Below are positions 9,080 through 17,473 of a stretch of DNA of 64,000 nt, one piece after another (within the stretch, counting starts at the first letter, position 1; each line of letters begins with the position of its first letter). Below the pieces are notes generated by a model. That model had not been told where the DNA came from and ran no database searches. It saw nothing but the letters and a program-made list of their open reading frames with translations. The DNA is from an uncultured Pirellulales bacterium. Its GTDB lineage: Bacteria; Planctomycetota; Planctomycetia; Pirellulales; Thermoguttaceae. The DNA lies in NCBI GenBank assembly GCA_938015445.1, contig CALLPE010000001.1, positions 58,288 through 122,287 on the forward strand. Direction: 5' to 3'. The translations under genes and the position numbers were made by a program.

Positions 9080-10047
9080 CCGAACTTCCTTTTCCCGACC
9101 ACGAATCATGCGGAGCTGGCGCGACCGACACCGGCAGCGGAAAACCACCTGCTCCGACCACGTTGCCGGGGCAAGCCTGGCAAGTTGTTGGCCCGTCCGC
9201 TACACCCGCTGGTGCACCCGTCGGCGCAGCCGGCGCGGAGAGTCCACAATCGACCGACGGCCCGCAAACCAAACCGCGCTGGCAACCGCTTCGGGCAATA
9301 GAACGTCGGGTGGTGGGCGTATTAGCGGAAAAAGCAAAGACTGTGCCCGACGCCTATCCCATGTCCCTCAACGCCATCTGCACCGGCTGCAATCAGAAAA
9401 GCAACCGCGACCCGCTGATGCAACTGGAGCCGGCCGACGTGGAAGAAGCCTTAGAGAGATTGCGGGCGATCGGGGCCGTGGGGATGGTGGAAGGCTACGG
9501 TCGGGTGACCAAGTACCGCCACTATCTGTACGAATGGCTCGGCGTGGACAAAGTGGAACTGGCCGTAATGACCGAACTGCTGCTCCGCGGTCCGCAAACC
9601 CTGGGCGAGCTGCGCGCCAGGGCATCGCGGATGGAGCCGATCGCCGATCTTGCAGCCGTTCGCTCTATCTGCGAGTCGCTCAAGCGAAAAGGGCTTGTGG
9701 TGTATCTGACCCCTGAAGGTCGTGGGCAGATAGTTACCCACGCCTTGTATCCGCCGCGCGAACTTGACAATCTGCGGGCACGCTATGCGGCTGGTCGCGC
9801 CGGTGCGCTCGACGATCACGCTGCGCAGGCAGAAGAAAGCCCTGTCGGGGGCACCGCCGAGCAAGCTCCTGCGGATTCAGAACAACCGCTTGCCCGAAGC
9901 GCCGCAGCCAGCGCAGAACTGCAAGCGCAATTGCGCGAGCTGAACGGCGCGCTAGAACAGTTGCGCGGGCAGGTGCAAGAGTTGGCCGATCGCCTCGGCA
10001 AACTGGAAAGCGACGTGCAATCGCTGAAGAATCAGCTCGAAGGCTGA
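9076..10047 (+). CDS. YceH-family (DUF480) protein
   Basis: A 323-residue protein whose start overlaps the polX stop by 4 nt. Residues 1-70 are a Pro/Thr/Gly-rich extension not found in the short Escherichia coli YceH. The DUF480 domain (about residues 75-235) begins with LRAIERRVVGVLAEKAKTVP and contains the family hallmark YPMSLNAICTGCNQKSNRDP, then two winged-helix repeats. The C-terminal 45 residues (AELQAQLRELNGALEQLRGQ and on) are a coiled coil, as is common in the family. Function is unknown. The tight coupling to polX suggests co-expression, possibly in DNA maintenance, but that is inference. Confidence 0.9.
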   Translation: MTELPFPDHESCGAGATDTGSGKPPAPTTLPGQAWQVVGPSATPAGAPVGAAGAESPQSTDGPQTKPRWQPLRAIERRVVGVLAEKAKTVPDAYPMSLNAICTGCNQKSNRDPLMQLEPADVEEALERLRAIGAVGMVEGYGRVTKYRHYLYEWLGVDKVELAVMTELLLRGPQTLGELRARASRMEPIADLAAVRSICESLKRKGLVVYLTPEGRGQIVTHALYPPRELDNLRARYAAGRAGALDDHAAQAEESPVGGTAEQAPADSEQPLARSAAASAELQAQLRELNGALEQLRGQVQELADRLGKLESDVQSLKNQLEG

Positions 10048-10056
10048 CGGGCTGGC

Positions 10057-10842
10057 TCACCAGTTTCGTTGGCACTGGGCGCATAGCAACTGCACGTTGT
10101 CGGCGGTCGCAGGCGCCGAAGGCTTTATGAGTACGAAATCCAATTCCTGGCGGCCGCCGCAGCGTGCGCATCGGCCACCGCAACGACGGTAAGCGGCTAC
10201 CCGAATAGCTTCTGGAATATACGTGGCCGATGGTTCCCCTTGCGCCGCGCCCAAACGAGCGCCAAGCTGTTGGCGGCGCAACTGCTCGCGTTGTACGGTT
10301 TGCTCCAGCAGCAGTAGCACCCCATTCTCGCTGGCGCCGATCTCGGTGGCTTTCAGTTCCCACACGCAGTGCCCGAACAGGTAGCAAGGTCGCCCCAGCG
10401 GGCCGTCTTGCCACCAGCGCAAAATCGCTTTGCCGTCTAAAGCCGCGTTGAGGCGATCCAGGTCGGCCTGGGTCTCGAACAGGTAAACGGTGTGCAGCGG
10501 CACCTCCAGGCTACAGTGCAGAATGGCAAACGGCTGTCGTACAGGATGGTATTGAGCAAAGAACCTGGCCACGGGAAGAAATGCTTCGTTGTGCTCCACC
10601 TGACCGAGGCCGTAGCGGTGCTGGTACCGGGCGAGGAACTCGTCGAGCTGCTGCTGGGCACGGTTTTTCTGCGCAAGCAGCCCTGCCGTAAATGGCTCCT
10701 GGCTCCATTGTTGACAGGCTTCCTGGTAAGCGGCGCACAGCCGGTCTACCTCGGCCAGGTAGCGCCGGAATGACTCGTCCGGCGGACTGTCCGGGTGAGG
10801 GACGAATCCTCCACGGTCGAGCAATTGCGTTCTTGACGGCAT
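10057..10842 (-). CDS. protein with C-terminal HNH-like zinc domain lacking the catalytic His
   Basis: A 261-residue protein of unknown function, convergent with the yceH gene and ending 9 bp from it. The first 200 residues show no domain I recognise and are rich in aromatic residues and Gln, with an acidic-basic mixed helix near residues 45-75. The last 50 residues have the HNH-nuclease zinc frame: CGGRCARCGG then ELD and, after the loop, DNVQLLCAQCQ. The residues normally reading DHI.P after ELD are FVLIKP here, so the metal-binding histidine pair is missing. A structural zinc ribbon derived from an HNH domain is the most likely reading. No partner gene is evident. Confidence 0.7.
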   Translation of the reverse strand: MPSRTQLLDRGGFVPHPDSPPDESFRRYLAEVDRLCAAYQEACQQWSQEPFTAGLLAQKNRAQQQLDEFLARYQHRYGLGQVEHNEAFLPVARFFAQYHPVRQPFAILHCSLEVPLHTVYLFETQADLDRLNAALDGKAILRWWQDGPLGRPCYLFGHCVWELKATEIGASENGVLLLLEQTVQREQLRRQQLGARLGAAQGEPSATYIPEAIRVAAYRRCGGRCARCGGRQELDFVLIKPSAPATADNVQLLCAQCQRNW

Positions 10843-11343
10843 GGCGTTACGACAATCGGCAAACAGGGGGGCGCAGTCGCCGGCGCATACTGCACCTCGA
10901 TAAAGCCTAGCTTACGCGGCCGGGCACAGACCACACTTTCCCGCACGCAAGCTTACCGGCTGTACCGGTGCTACAATTGCTTGGAACTGCAAGGTTGGTG
11001 AGAAGTGTACGATGGTGCAAAGCGGGGGCGATAAAAGACAGCCGTATCGATCGTCGATAAAGCCGAATCAATCGCCCATTAAAACGATCGGCGATGAAAC
11101 TCGGTAGCCCTCGGGTGCGACAAATTGGCAATCTTATTATTGCGCCACATTTCGCCGTATCGGGTCGTGCTCGATAATACCAAGCGCGCTCGAATTATCG
11201 AGAAGAATTAGCGATAGCAAGAATTAGCCATTGCAATTGAAAGAATTATCGATTGGAAAGCAAATCACTTCGGGCAACAAAGCCGTAGAGTGGAACATGG
11301 CAGGTCGTGTTGCCAACCACTTTGATCGCAGGAGGATTTCCTG
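10843..11343. other. divergent intergenic region with AT-rich degenerate repeats
   Basis: About 500 bases between the HNH-like gene and the epimerase gene. Short open frames have no protein features. From 11192 to about 11260 there are four degenerate units beginning GAATTA (GAATTATCGA, GAATTAGCGATAGCAA, GAATTAGCCATTG, GAATTATCGATTGG). A strong AGGAGG Shine-Dalgarno lies at 11330-11335 for the downstream gene. The AT-rich repeat block is a plausible promoter area for the epimerase gene. Confidence 0.5.
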
Positions 11344-12372
11344 ATGTCCGCGCATATCAATGCCATAGGCAAAGACGCTTTAATCGTCGTAACCGGAGCA
11401 GGCGGGTTCATTGGTGGCTCGCTGGTCCGCTACTTCCACGATAAAGGGTTTACGCGCATTCGCGCCGTGGACAAAAAACCGCTGCCTGACTGGTACCAAC
11501 GCACGCCAGAAGTGGAGTGCCTGTGTCTGGACTTGAGCATCGAGGAGAACTGCCGCCGGGCCTGCGAAGGGGCGGTGGAGGTTTACAACCTGGCGGCGGA
11601 TATGGGAGGAATGGGGTTCATCGAGCGTTTTCGGGTAGAATGCCTGCGCAGCATTCTCATCAATACTCACATGCTCGAATCGGCCTACCGCGCCGGGGCT
11701 GAGAGATACTTCTTTTCCTCCTCGGCCTGTGTGTATAACACCGAGCTGCAAAAGCTGCCCGGCGACCGGGCACTCAAGGAGTCGGACGCCTACCCAGCAA
11801 TGGCCGAACGCGGCTACGGTTGGGAAAAGCTGCTTTCGGAGATGTTCTGCCAGGAGTACTGGGCGGAGCGCGGGCTGAAGACGTTCATCGCCCGCTTCCA
11901 CAACGTTTACGGCCCGCACGGCACATGGGACGGCGGACGGGAAAAGGCGCCGGCAGCCATCTGCCGCAAAGTCATCGAGGCCAAAGACACCGGAAAAAAC
12001 ACTATCGACATCTGGGGTGATGGCACGCAGACACGCAGCTTCATGTACATCGACGATTGCCTCAAAGGCATCGACATGATCATGCACTGCGAGCAGTTGG
12101 TGGCCACGCCGATCAATCTCGGTTCCTGCGAACTGGTGTCGATAAACCGGCTGGTCGACCTGGTAGAAGAAATCGCCGGTGTTAAGCTCCAGCGGCGATA
12201 CCAGTTGGACGCCCCCAAGGGAGTCGGTGGGCGCAACAGCGACAACACCATGATCCGGCGGATACTCAACTGGGAACCCAGCACGCCGCTGCGCGAAGGT
12301 CTGGCGAAAACCTACGCCTGGATAGAAGAGCAATACTTCGCCCGAAAGGCCGGCAAGCGAGTCCTGTTGTGA
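11344..12372 (+). CDS. NAD-dependent epimerase/dehydratase, GDP-mannose 3,5-epimerase-like
   Basis: A 342-residue extended SDR enzyme. The nucleotide-binding motif VTGAGGFIGG is at residues 16-25, AADMGGMGFI follows the fourth strand, and the catalytic Ser/Tyr/Lys set is present as SSSACVYN, then Tyr158-GWE-Lys162. The segments YGPHGTWDGGREKAPAA and IDIWGDGTQTRSFMYIDDC are those of GDP-D-mannose 3',5'-epimerase, which makes GDP-L-galactose and GDP-L-gulose. The plant-type name is used by resemblance only; related bacterial enzymes act on other NDP-sugars. The start is fixed by AGGAGG eight bases upstream. It begins a surface-glycan region that includes two glycosyltransferases and a carbamoyltransferase. 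Confidence 0.88.
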   Translation: MSAHINAIGKDALIVVTGAGGFIGGSLVRYFHDKGFTRIRAVDKKPLPDWYQRTPEVECLCLDLSIEENCRRACEGAVEVYNLAADMGGMGFIERFRVECLRSILINTHMLESAYRAGAERYFFSSSACVYNTELQKLPGDRALKESDAYPAMAERGYGWEKLLSEMFCQEYWAERGLKTFIARFHNVYGPHGTWDGGREKAPAAICRKVIEAKDTGKNTIDIWGDGTQTRSFMYIDDCLKGIDMIMHCEQLVATPINLGSCELVSINRLVDLVEEIAGVKLQRRYQLDAPKGVGGRNSDNTMIRRILNWEPSTPLREGLAKTYAWIEEQYFARKAGKRVLL

Positions 12373-12412
12373 TGCAACTGTGATGACGCAGCAGGCTGCC
12401 GCTTTCGGCGTG

Positions 12413-13726
12413 TTACTGCGCGGCTCGGGCTGAAGTAGACTGGCCGCGCGAGCCTTGAGCGTCGGCGGAGTAACGGCCCGGAACAACGCCGCTGGTTTGT
12501 GGCTGCTCGGAGCGGATAACGGCTTCCACTACGTCGCAGAACCTCCGGCAAAGGATGTCGCGCGACAACGACGACTCGATGGCCACCCGGGCGCGACGCC
12601 CCATTTCTACCAGCTTCTGTTGGTCCGTCTCGAGTATCTCGCGGATGACGGCTACCGCCTGGTCCGTATCAGCGTGATCGACTTGCCAGCCTATCTGATA
12701 GCGCTCGATCAATTCGCCCAAATGGCTTTGCCGGGGTCCGAACAGTAACACCGGCCGCGCGCAGGCCATAGCACCGTAAATTTTGCAGGGATGAACGATT
12801 CCGACCATCTGGTCGCCCATCGTCACCAGATGCACATCCGCGGCCGATAGGGAAAACTGCAATTTTTCCAACGGCTGATAGGGCAGGTAGCGGATGTTCT
12901 GCGGCCGGTGGCGCCCGATCAGTTCCAAGAGTTGCTGCTTGGCAGCGCCGCCGCCGATGAACAGGAACACCACATCCGACCGATCTGCGAAAGCGAGCAT
13001 CGCCCGAAACATCGGCTCTATCGGATGCGCCAACGATAGATTGCCGCTGTACATCAGCACCCGTTTTCCAATCAGTCCGTGCTCCAGGCGGAAAGGATTT
13101 TCTTGGGAAATTTCAGGGGGCAACTGGTCGACCAGCGGCCAAGGTGGGATCACTTCCAGCCGGTCTCGCAGATCGGCTTTGGCTTGCAACCGCTGAGCCA
13201 TGAAGCGGTCCAAAGTGACCACTTTGGCTGCCATGCGCAGCACGCGGCGATTAAGGGCCTCGAACAGCCGCACACTCCAGCCGTTGGAGCGTGCGTGGCC
13301 CAGCGCCACGGCTTGATCGGGGTTGATGTCCATTACCCAATACACAATCGGAACTCGTCGCAAGAACCCGATGAGCCAGGCAGCCGCAAAGCACATCGGC
13401 GGCGAGGTGCTTACCAACAAGCCATCCAATCGCCGCATCAACAAGCAGCGCAGCACCACTTGGAACAGGAACATCAGTCCGCCGAGCACGCGCACGGCGA
13501 TGGACCGCTTGCCGAAACTGGATGCCGGTAGTCGGCGCACCTCCACGCCGTCGCGCATTTCGTAAGCTGGGTAAACCTGCTTGGGATCGTCGTAACCGCG
13601 CCGCGAGGTCAACACGATCACCCTAAATCCGCGCCGTGACAGCTCCGCCGCGGCATCGGCCATGTGTTGGCCGACTGAGGCGGGATCGGGCACATACACC
13701 TGACTGATTATCAGCAAAGTGCGCAT
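12413..13726 (-). CDS. glycosyltransferase family 4 (WbuB/WcaI-like)
   Basis: A 437-residue GT-B fold glycosyltransferase. The N-terminal acceptor domain starts RTLLIISQVYVPDPASVGQH and has VIVLTSRRGYDDP and WVMDINPDQAVALG, which are typical of the WbuB subgroup that transfers amino-deoxy sugars in O-antigen synthesis. The C-terminal donor domain has LMYSGNLSLAH and VGIVHPCKIYGAMACARPVL, the EX7E-like region in this subgroup. A hydrophobic segment at about residues 75-100 probably docks at the membrane. A GTG 24 bases upstream is an alternative start; the ATG at 13726 fits the family N-terminus. It converges on the epimerase gene, and both probably serve the same polysaccharide. Confidence 0.88.
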   Translation of the reverse strand: MRTLLIISQVYVPDPASVGQHMADAAAELSRRGFRVIVLTSRRGYDDPKQVYPAYEMRDGVEVRRLPASSFGKRSIAVRVLGGLMFLFQVVLRCLLMRRLDGLLVSTSPPMCFAAAWLIGFLRRVPIVYWVMDINPDQAVALGHARSNGWSVRLFEALNRRVLRMAAKVVTLDRFMAQRLQAKADLRDRLEVIPPWPLVDQLPPEISQENPFRLEHGLIGKRVLMYSGNLSLAHPIEPMFRAMLAFADRSDVVFLFIGGGAAKQQLLELIGRHRPQNIRYLPYQPLEKLQFSLSAADVHLVTMGDQMVGIVHPCKIYGAMACARPVLLFGPRQSHLGELIERYQIGWQVDHADTDQAVAVIREILETDQQKLVEMGRRARVAIESSLSRDILCRRFCDVVEAVIRSEQPQTSGVVPGRYSADAQGSRGQSTSARAAQ

Positions 13727-13751
13727 CGGATGATCAATATCCACGACCACC

Positions 13752-13928
13752 GTGTTGCCGCAATCGTGATTGTGACGGTCATGATTGTCACGATCACGAT
13801 TGTTCGCGTCATGGTTACACCATTATGGTTATACCATTATGACTGTCGGCATGATGGTTGTCGCAATCATGGCTCTCGGCATGATGGCTGTTGGCACGAT
13901 GGTTATCGGAATCATGGTTGCGAGTGAT
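13752..13928. repeat. tandem array of about twelve degenerate 15-bp units
   Basis: Units follow each other from 13752: 14-mer, then 15-mers at 13766, 13781 and 13796, two 14-mers at 13811 and 13825, then 15-mers at 13839, 13854, 13869, 13884, 13899 and 13914. A typical unit is ATGGTTGTCGCAATC. Because the period is a multiple of three, open frames cross it on both strands and translate as His- or Val-rich repeats, but no gene is supported. It lies between the glycosyltransferase start and the carbamoyltransferase stop. Confidence 0.85.
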
Positions 13929-14044
13929 TTGGCCGAGCCTTCGCCCCACCGGCCAACAACGGATCAAGCACTGGCAAGGGCTGCTCGCAACGGTGCGACC
14001 ACGCAACCGCTGCTGCCAGACGAGGGCCGCGCATTGGCTTACAG

Positions 14045-15847
14045 TCACGCGCCGCATTTGACCGGCTCGGCCGATTGGTATCGCTCCGTTCGACTGACTT
14101 GCTTGCCAGGCTTGGTGGTGACGAACGGTCCCAGCACCAGTACATCTAAATCGTTACGAACGAAACAATCGACCGCTTGTTCCGGAGTATCGACTATCGG
14201 CTCATTCTCGTTGAAACTGGTGTTCAGCACTACCGGGACGCCGCTCTTGCGTGCGAACGCAGCGATCAAGTCGTAGTACAGCGGGTTTTGGGAGCGCTTG
14301 ACGGTGTGCAGCCTGCCGGTGGCGTCCTCGTGACACACCGCCGCCAAAGCCGCTCGGTGCTCCGGCCGGATTTTTACCACGTGCATCATGAAGGGGCTTT
14401 CCACGGCCTGCTCGAAGTACTCGGCGACAGCCTCAGCCAGGATGCTGGGGGCAAATGGTCTGAACGGTTCGCGCCGTTTTATTTTCTGGTTGATGAGGTC
14501 TTTCATGCCAGGCCAGCCGGGGTGGGCCAAGATGGAGCGGTTTCCCAGCGCTCGCGGCCCCCATTCGCTTCGGCCCTGATACCATCCCACCACATGCCCG
14601 CGACACAAATGTTCGCTCACTTCTTCCAACAGTGCCGGAGTGTCGAACTTTCGATACGCCAATCTTTGTGCTTTCAGGGCGGCTTCCATGCGCGATTCGG
14701 GGTGCTCAGGCCCCCAGTACGCGTGTTCGATCGGCTCGCCGCGCGGTTTGCCTAACACTGCGTTCCACACATAAAGTGCTGCGCCAATCGCCGTGCCATC
14801 GTCCGAAGCGGCACATTGTATGTAAGTGCGAGTGAAGGGAGTGTCTCGGAGAATCCTGGCATTGCACACCCCATTCAAGGCGCACCCACCGGCAGTGACC
14901 AGTGTATCTCCCCCTACCTGCCGATGCAGCCAGCCGAGGCACTGCAACACTGCTTCTTCGAACCGTTGTTGGCAGGAGCAGGCGAGGTTTTTGTCGCGGG
15001 CGGTAAGCTCAGCGTTGCGCTGACGCGGTGCTCCGAACAGTTCGGCTAAGCGGGGAGTGTACAGCGGCTCCAGGACGATTTCTCGATGCTCCGCGCCGCT
15101 GGAAACGAACCCGCGTGCGCCGGTGTGGCTGAAATAGCGCCGGCTGAGCCGCAGTCCGCCCCGGTCGTCGCTGCGAAGCAACTCTCGCAGCACCTCGGTA
15201 TAGGAAGGCTGGCCGTAGGCGGCCAGTCCCATCACCTTGTATTCGTCGCCAAAGCGGTCGAAACCGATGAACTGGCAAAGTGCAGTGTAGAAGAAGCCCA
15301 GCGACTCGGGAAACCACACCCGGCGCAACACGCGGATGGTATTCCCCTCGCACGCCGCGTACATGGCGGTCACGAAGTCGCCCGAACCGTCGTATGAAAA
15401 ACCGGCCGCCCGATCAAACGAACTGGCGAAAAAAGCGCTGGCGATGTGAGCCACGTGATGTTCCACCGGAATCACCCGAAAACGGCAATCTGCCGGGGAA
15501 ACATCGCACGCCTGGGCAAGCTCCTGCTCCACACGCGATAGCCGGACGCGCCGCGAAAGGTGCGAGAGCACATCGCCGGCAGCGCTTAGCGGATAGCGGC
15601 AGACGAAGCGGGCCTTCGCCCACAGATTGGCGTTGGAATCGTGGCCCACAGCCACGTAGTCAACCTCTTGCAACCTCAAGCCGGCGATGTCCAAAACGCA
15701 GCGGACAGCCTCGCGCGGGAAGCCTGCCACGTGTTTGATGCGCGCCCCGAGTCGCTCCTCGGCCACGGCGGCAATCAGTTTCCCGTCGCACAACAGACAA
15801 GCAGCAGCGTCGGGATGGAAGGCGTTGATGCCTAGGATCAGTGTCAC
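14045..15847 (-). CDS. NodU/TobZ-type carbamoyltransferase
   Basis: A 600-residue O-carbamoyltransferase, the usual family length. The N-terminal ASKHA/Kae1-like domain (residues 1 to about 360) begins LILGINAFHPDAAACLL and has AVAEERLG, EHHVAHIASAFFASSF with the metal-binding histidines, and FSYDGSGDF. The C-terminal YrdC-like region carries YQGRSEWGPRALGNRSILAH (about residues 421-440) and VVLNTSFNENEPIV. Such enzymes make carbamoyl-adenylate from carbamoyl phosphate and ATP and move the carbamoyl group to a hydroxyl of a sugar or other product. The start is a GTG with no strong Shine-Dalgarno. Flanking glycosyltransferases point to a glycan substrate, which is inference. Confidence 0.93.
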   Translation of the reverse strand: MTLILGINAFHPDAAACLLCDGKLIAAVAEERLGARIKHVAGFPREAVRCVLDIAGLRLQEVDYVAVGHDSNANLWAKARFVCRYPLSAAGDVLSHLSRRVRLSRVEQELAQACDVSPADCRFRVIPVEHHVAHIASAFFASSFDRAAGFSYDGSGDFVTAMYAACEGNTIRVLRRVWFPESLGFFYTALCQFIGFDRFGDEYKVMGLAAYGQPSYTEVLRELLRSDDRGGLRLSRRYFSHTGARGFVSSGAEHREIVLEPLYTPRLAELFGAPRQRNAELTARDKNLACSCQQRFEEAVLQCLGWLHRQVGGDTLVTAGGCALNGVCNARILRDTPFTRTYIQCAASDDGTAIGAALYVWNAVLGKPRGEPIEHAYWGPEHPESRMEAALKAQRLAYRKFDTPALLEEVSEHLCRGHVVGWYQGRSEWGPRALGNRSILAHPGWPGMKDLINQKIKRREPFRPFAPSILAEAVAEYFEQAVESPFMMHVVKIRPEHRAALAAVCHEDATGRLHTVKRSQNPLYYDLIAAFARKSGVPVVLNTSFNENEPIVDTPEQAVDCFVRNDLDVLVLGPFVTTKPGKQVSRTERYQSAEPVKCGA

Positions 15848-16337
15848 TGGAGGGTACTCACAAGGGGTTGTTGCGGTAGGCTATTGCCGGTGTGGCTGAA
15901 CTGAAGCTGAAGCCAATATGTAGCTTTTTGCGCCTCGGGCAGCGACAGCTATCTGGTTCCTGTGGCCTCGGCGTAACCGTCCGCGCCGATGGGCTTCAAA
16001 TGCATTCGGGCCAATAACACAGCCAATAGCGAACCGCATCCGAATATCACAAAAACTAACTGCTCATGTATGAAGTGTATTTGCTTTGGCGCAACTGGCA
16101 AACGAACTTTTCGCGCGCTCCGCTACAATTGCGGATGCGATATGGGTTAAGAAGACGGGCTTTTCAGAGAGCCGGAGGGCAAAAGACGGCAGCACGTCGT
16201 GCGGGCAGCTCGCAATAAACCAGAAGTACGGTTCGTACCGACACGAATATCAGCGCCCAGTGCAGCAAGAGTCGCGCTAGAGCCTCCGAAGTTATGGGCC
16301 GCGCGGAAGCTGTTTGCGCCGTAAAGAACAGCGGTAG
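15848..16337. other. intergenic stretch between carbamoyltransferase and DUF362 genes
   Basis: About 490 bases with no supported gene. Two overlapping 64-codon frames near 16086-16341 on opposite strands have no recognisable features. No repeat was recognised. Confidence 0.45.
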
Positions 16338-17420
16338 TCACTTCCTGGCTGTCTGCCCCGAATTTGTAGACCTGGTCGAAACGTACTGCCGAGACTCTGC
16401 CGGGCAGTCGGCCGCTTCAGCCGCGGCTTGGGGGCTGACGGGCCTACCCGCAATGGCATACAAGATGCCGTGCAACACCACGCGTCCGAACCAAGATTCG
16501 TACCCCAGCCAGGTTATCGTCCGACTACAGAACCCGCATAGCGCGATGTAGTTGCGTAAAGTGCGTCGCAGTCGAAACGTTCGGGTGCGAAATTGCGTGG
16601 GCGGGGCGTTGAACTGAATATGGTCCAGACTCTCAGGCATGATGCCGGCTCTGATGGCCTGCCGAAAGTGCCCCACCCGCCGCCAATCGATTCCCATCAG
16701 TTCCGACACGTACCGATCGAACGAGCCGGCATCGCTGGCGGCGATAATCAAGTCCATCCTCACCGGTTCGCCAGCCATAGGCCCATTGATATCCAAAAAC
16801 CAAGTGCCGTCGCCGAGCACGGCCGGTCGCAGCCGCTGGTTGATGGCCACGATGGCTTTGTCGAACAGATAGTGTTTGCGCAGGCGCATGATGTCGGGAA
16901 TGACTCCCCACTGGTTCTTTAGCGCCAGCGACACGCGCGTCATGGCATGGATTTTCGGCACCGGCATGGTCAGCAGCAGGTCGGTCTCGTAAAGCAGTCG
17001 CACCGGCAGCGGCACTACCACTTTTCGCAGCCAGCCGCGGACTTCGAGCGGTTCGCTAGGTTCCTGGCAAAGGTTGACGGCCTGCACGCCGAACTGGCGG
17101 TGCAACTCGGCCAAGCCATGTCCCGCAAAAGATTCTTCCACCTGCCATGCGCCGTAGCCGCCGTCGGTCTCCACCACCGCAAGCTGCGCAGTGTAATCCC
17201 TCAACACGCCAACCACGGCGCGCAGCACTTCGGGCGTAGTGGTTACGCCACGTTTGTGCCAGGGATAGGTAAAATTGGGCTTTATGGCTACGCGCGAGTC
17301 AGCCGCGATCCGGGCCAGAATGCCAGCTTCCTGGAGCGCTTGGCGGACGGTACCTTCCAAGTCGTCGCCTCTTTGCAAGCATACTACCGTCGGTTGCTCC
17401 GTCCGGTGCTCGCCTGTCAT
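16338..17420 (-). CDS. DUF362 domain protein
   Basis: A 360-residue protein of the DUF362 family. The family pattern is seen in DSRVAIKPNFTYPW (about residues 41-54), GVTTTPEVLRAVV, VVETDGGYGAW, LLLTMPVPKIHAMTRVSLALKNQWGVIPD (a segment positioned around residues 150-180) and the downstream LDINGPMAGEP and DLIIAASDAGSFDRY. There is no ferredoxin-type cysteine cluster, unlike many DUF362 proteins. The biochemical role of the family is poorly defined. It lies between a carbamoyltransferase and a glycosyltransferase on the same strand, 53 bp upstream of which that glycosyltransferase ends, so it probably belongs to the same glycan locus. Confidence 0.85.
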   Translation of the reverse strand: MTGEHRTEQPTVVCLQRGDDLEGTVRQALQEAGILARIAADSRVAIKPNFTYPWHKRGVTTTPEVLRAVVGVLRDYTAQLAVVETDGGYGAWQVEESFAGHGLAELHRQFGVQAVNLCQEPSEPLEVRGWLRKVVVPLPVRLLYETDLLLTMPVPKIHAMTRVSLALKNQWGVIPDIMRLRKHYLFDKAIVAINQRLRPAVLGDGTWFLDINGPMAGEPVRMDLIIAASDAGSFDRYVSELMGIDWRRVGHFRQAIRAGIMPESLDHIQFNAPPTQFRTRTFRLRRTLRNYIALCGFCSRTITWLGYESWFGRVVLHGILYAIAGRPVSPQAAAEAADCPAESRQYVSTRSTNSGQTARK

Positions 17421-17473
17421 CGCGTGCCTCTCAGCTTGCCGACGATTTCCCTTCGCCTACGATTGCCATTCGC

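Noticed and set aside
13730..13927. His/Asp-rich repetitive peptide frame
   Set aside because: It is only the translation of the 15-bp array, open on both strands because the period is a multiple of three.
13752..13928. Possible CRISPR array
   Set aside because: Units are contiguous with no unique spacers, the unit is only 15 bp and degenerate, and no cas gene is present. The same holds for the arrays at 29346 and 48879.
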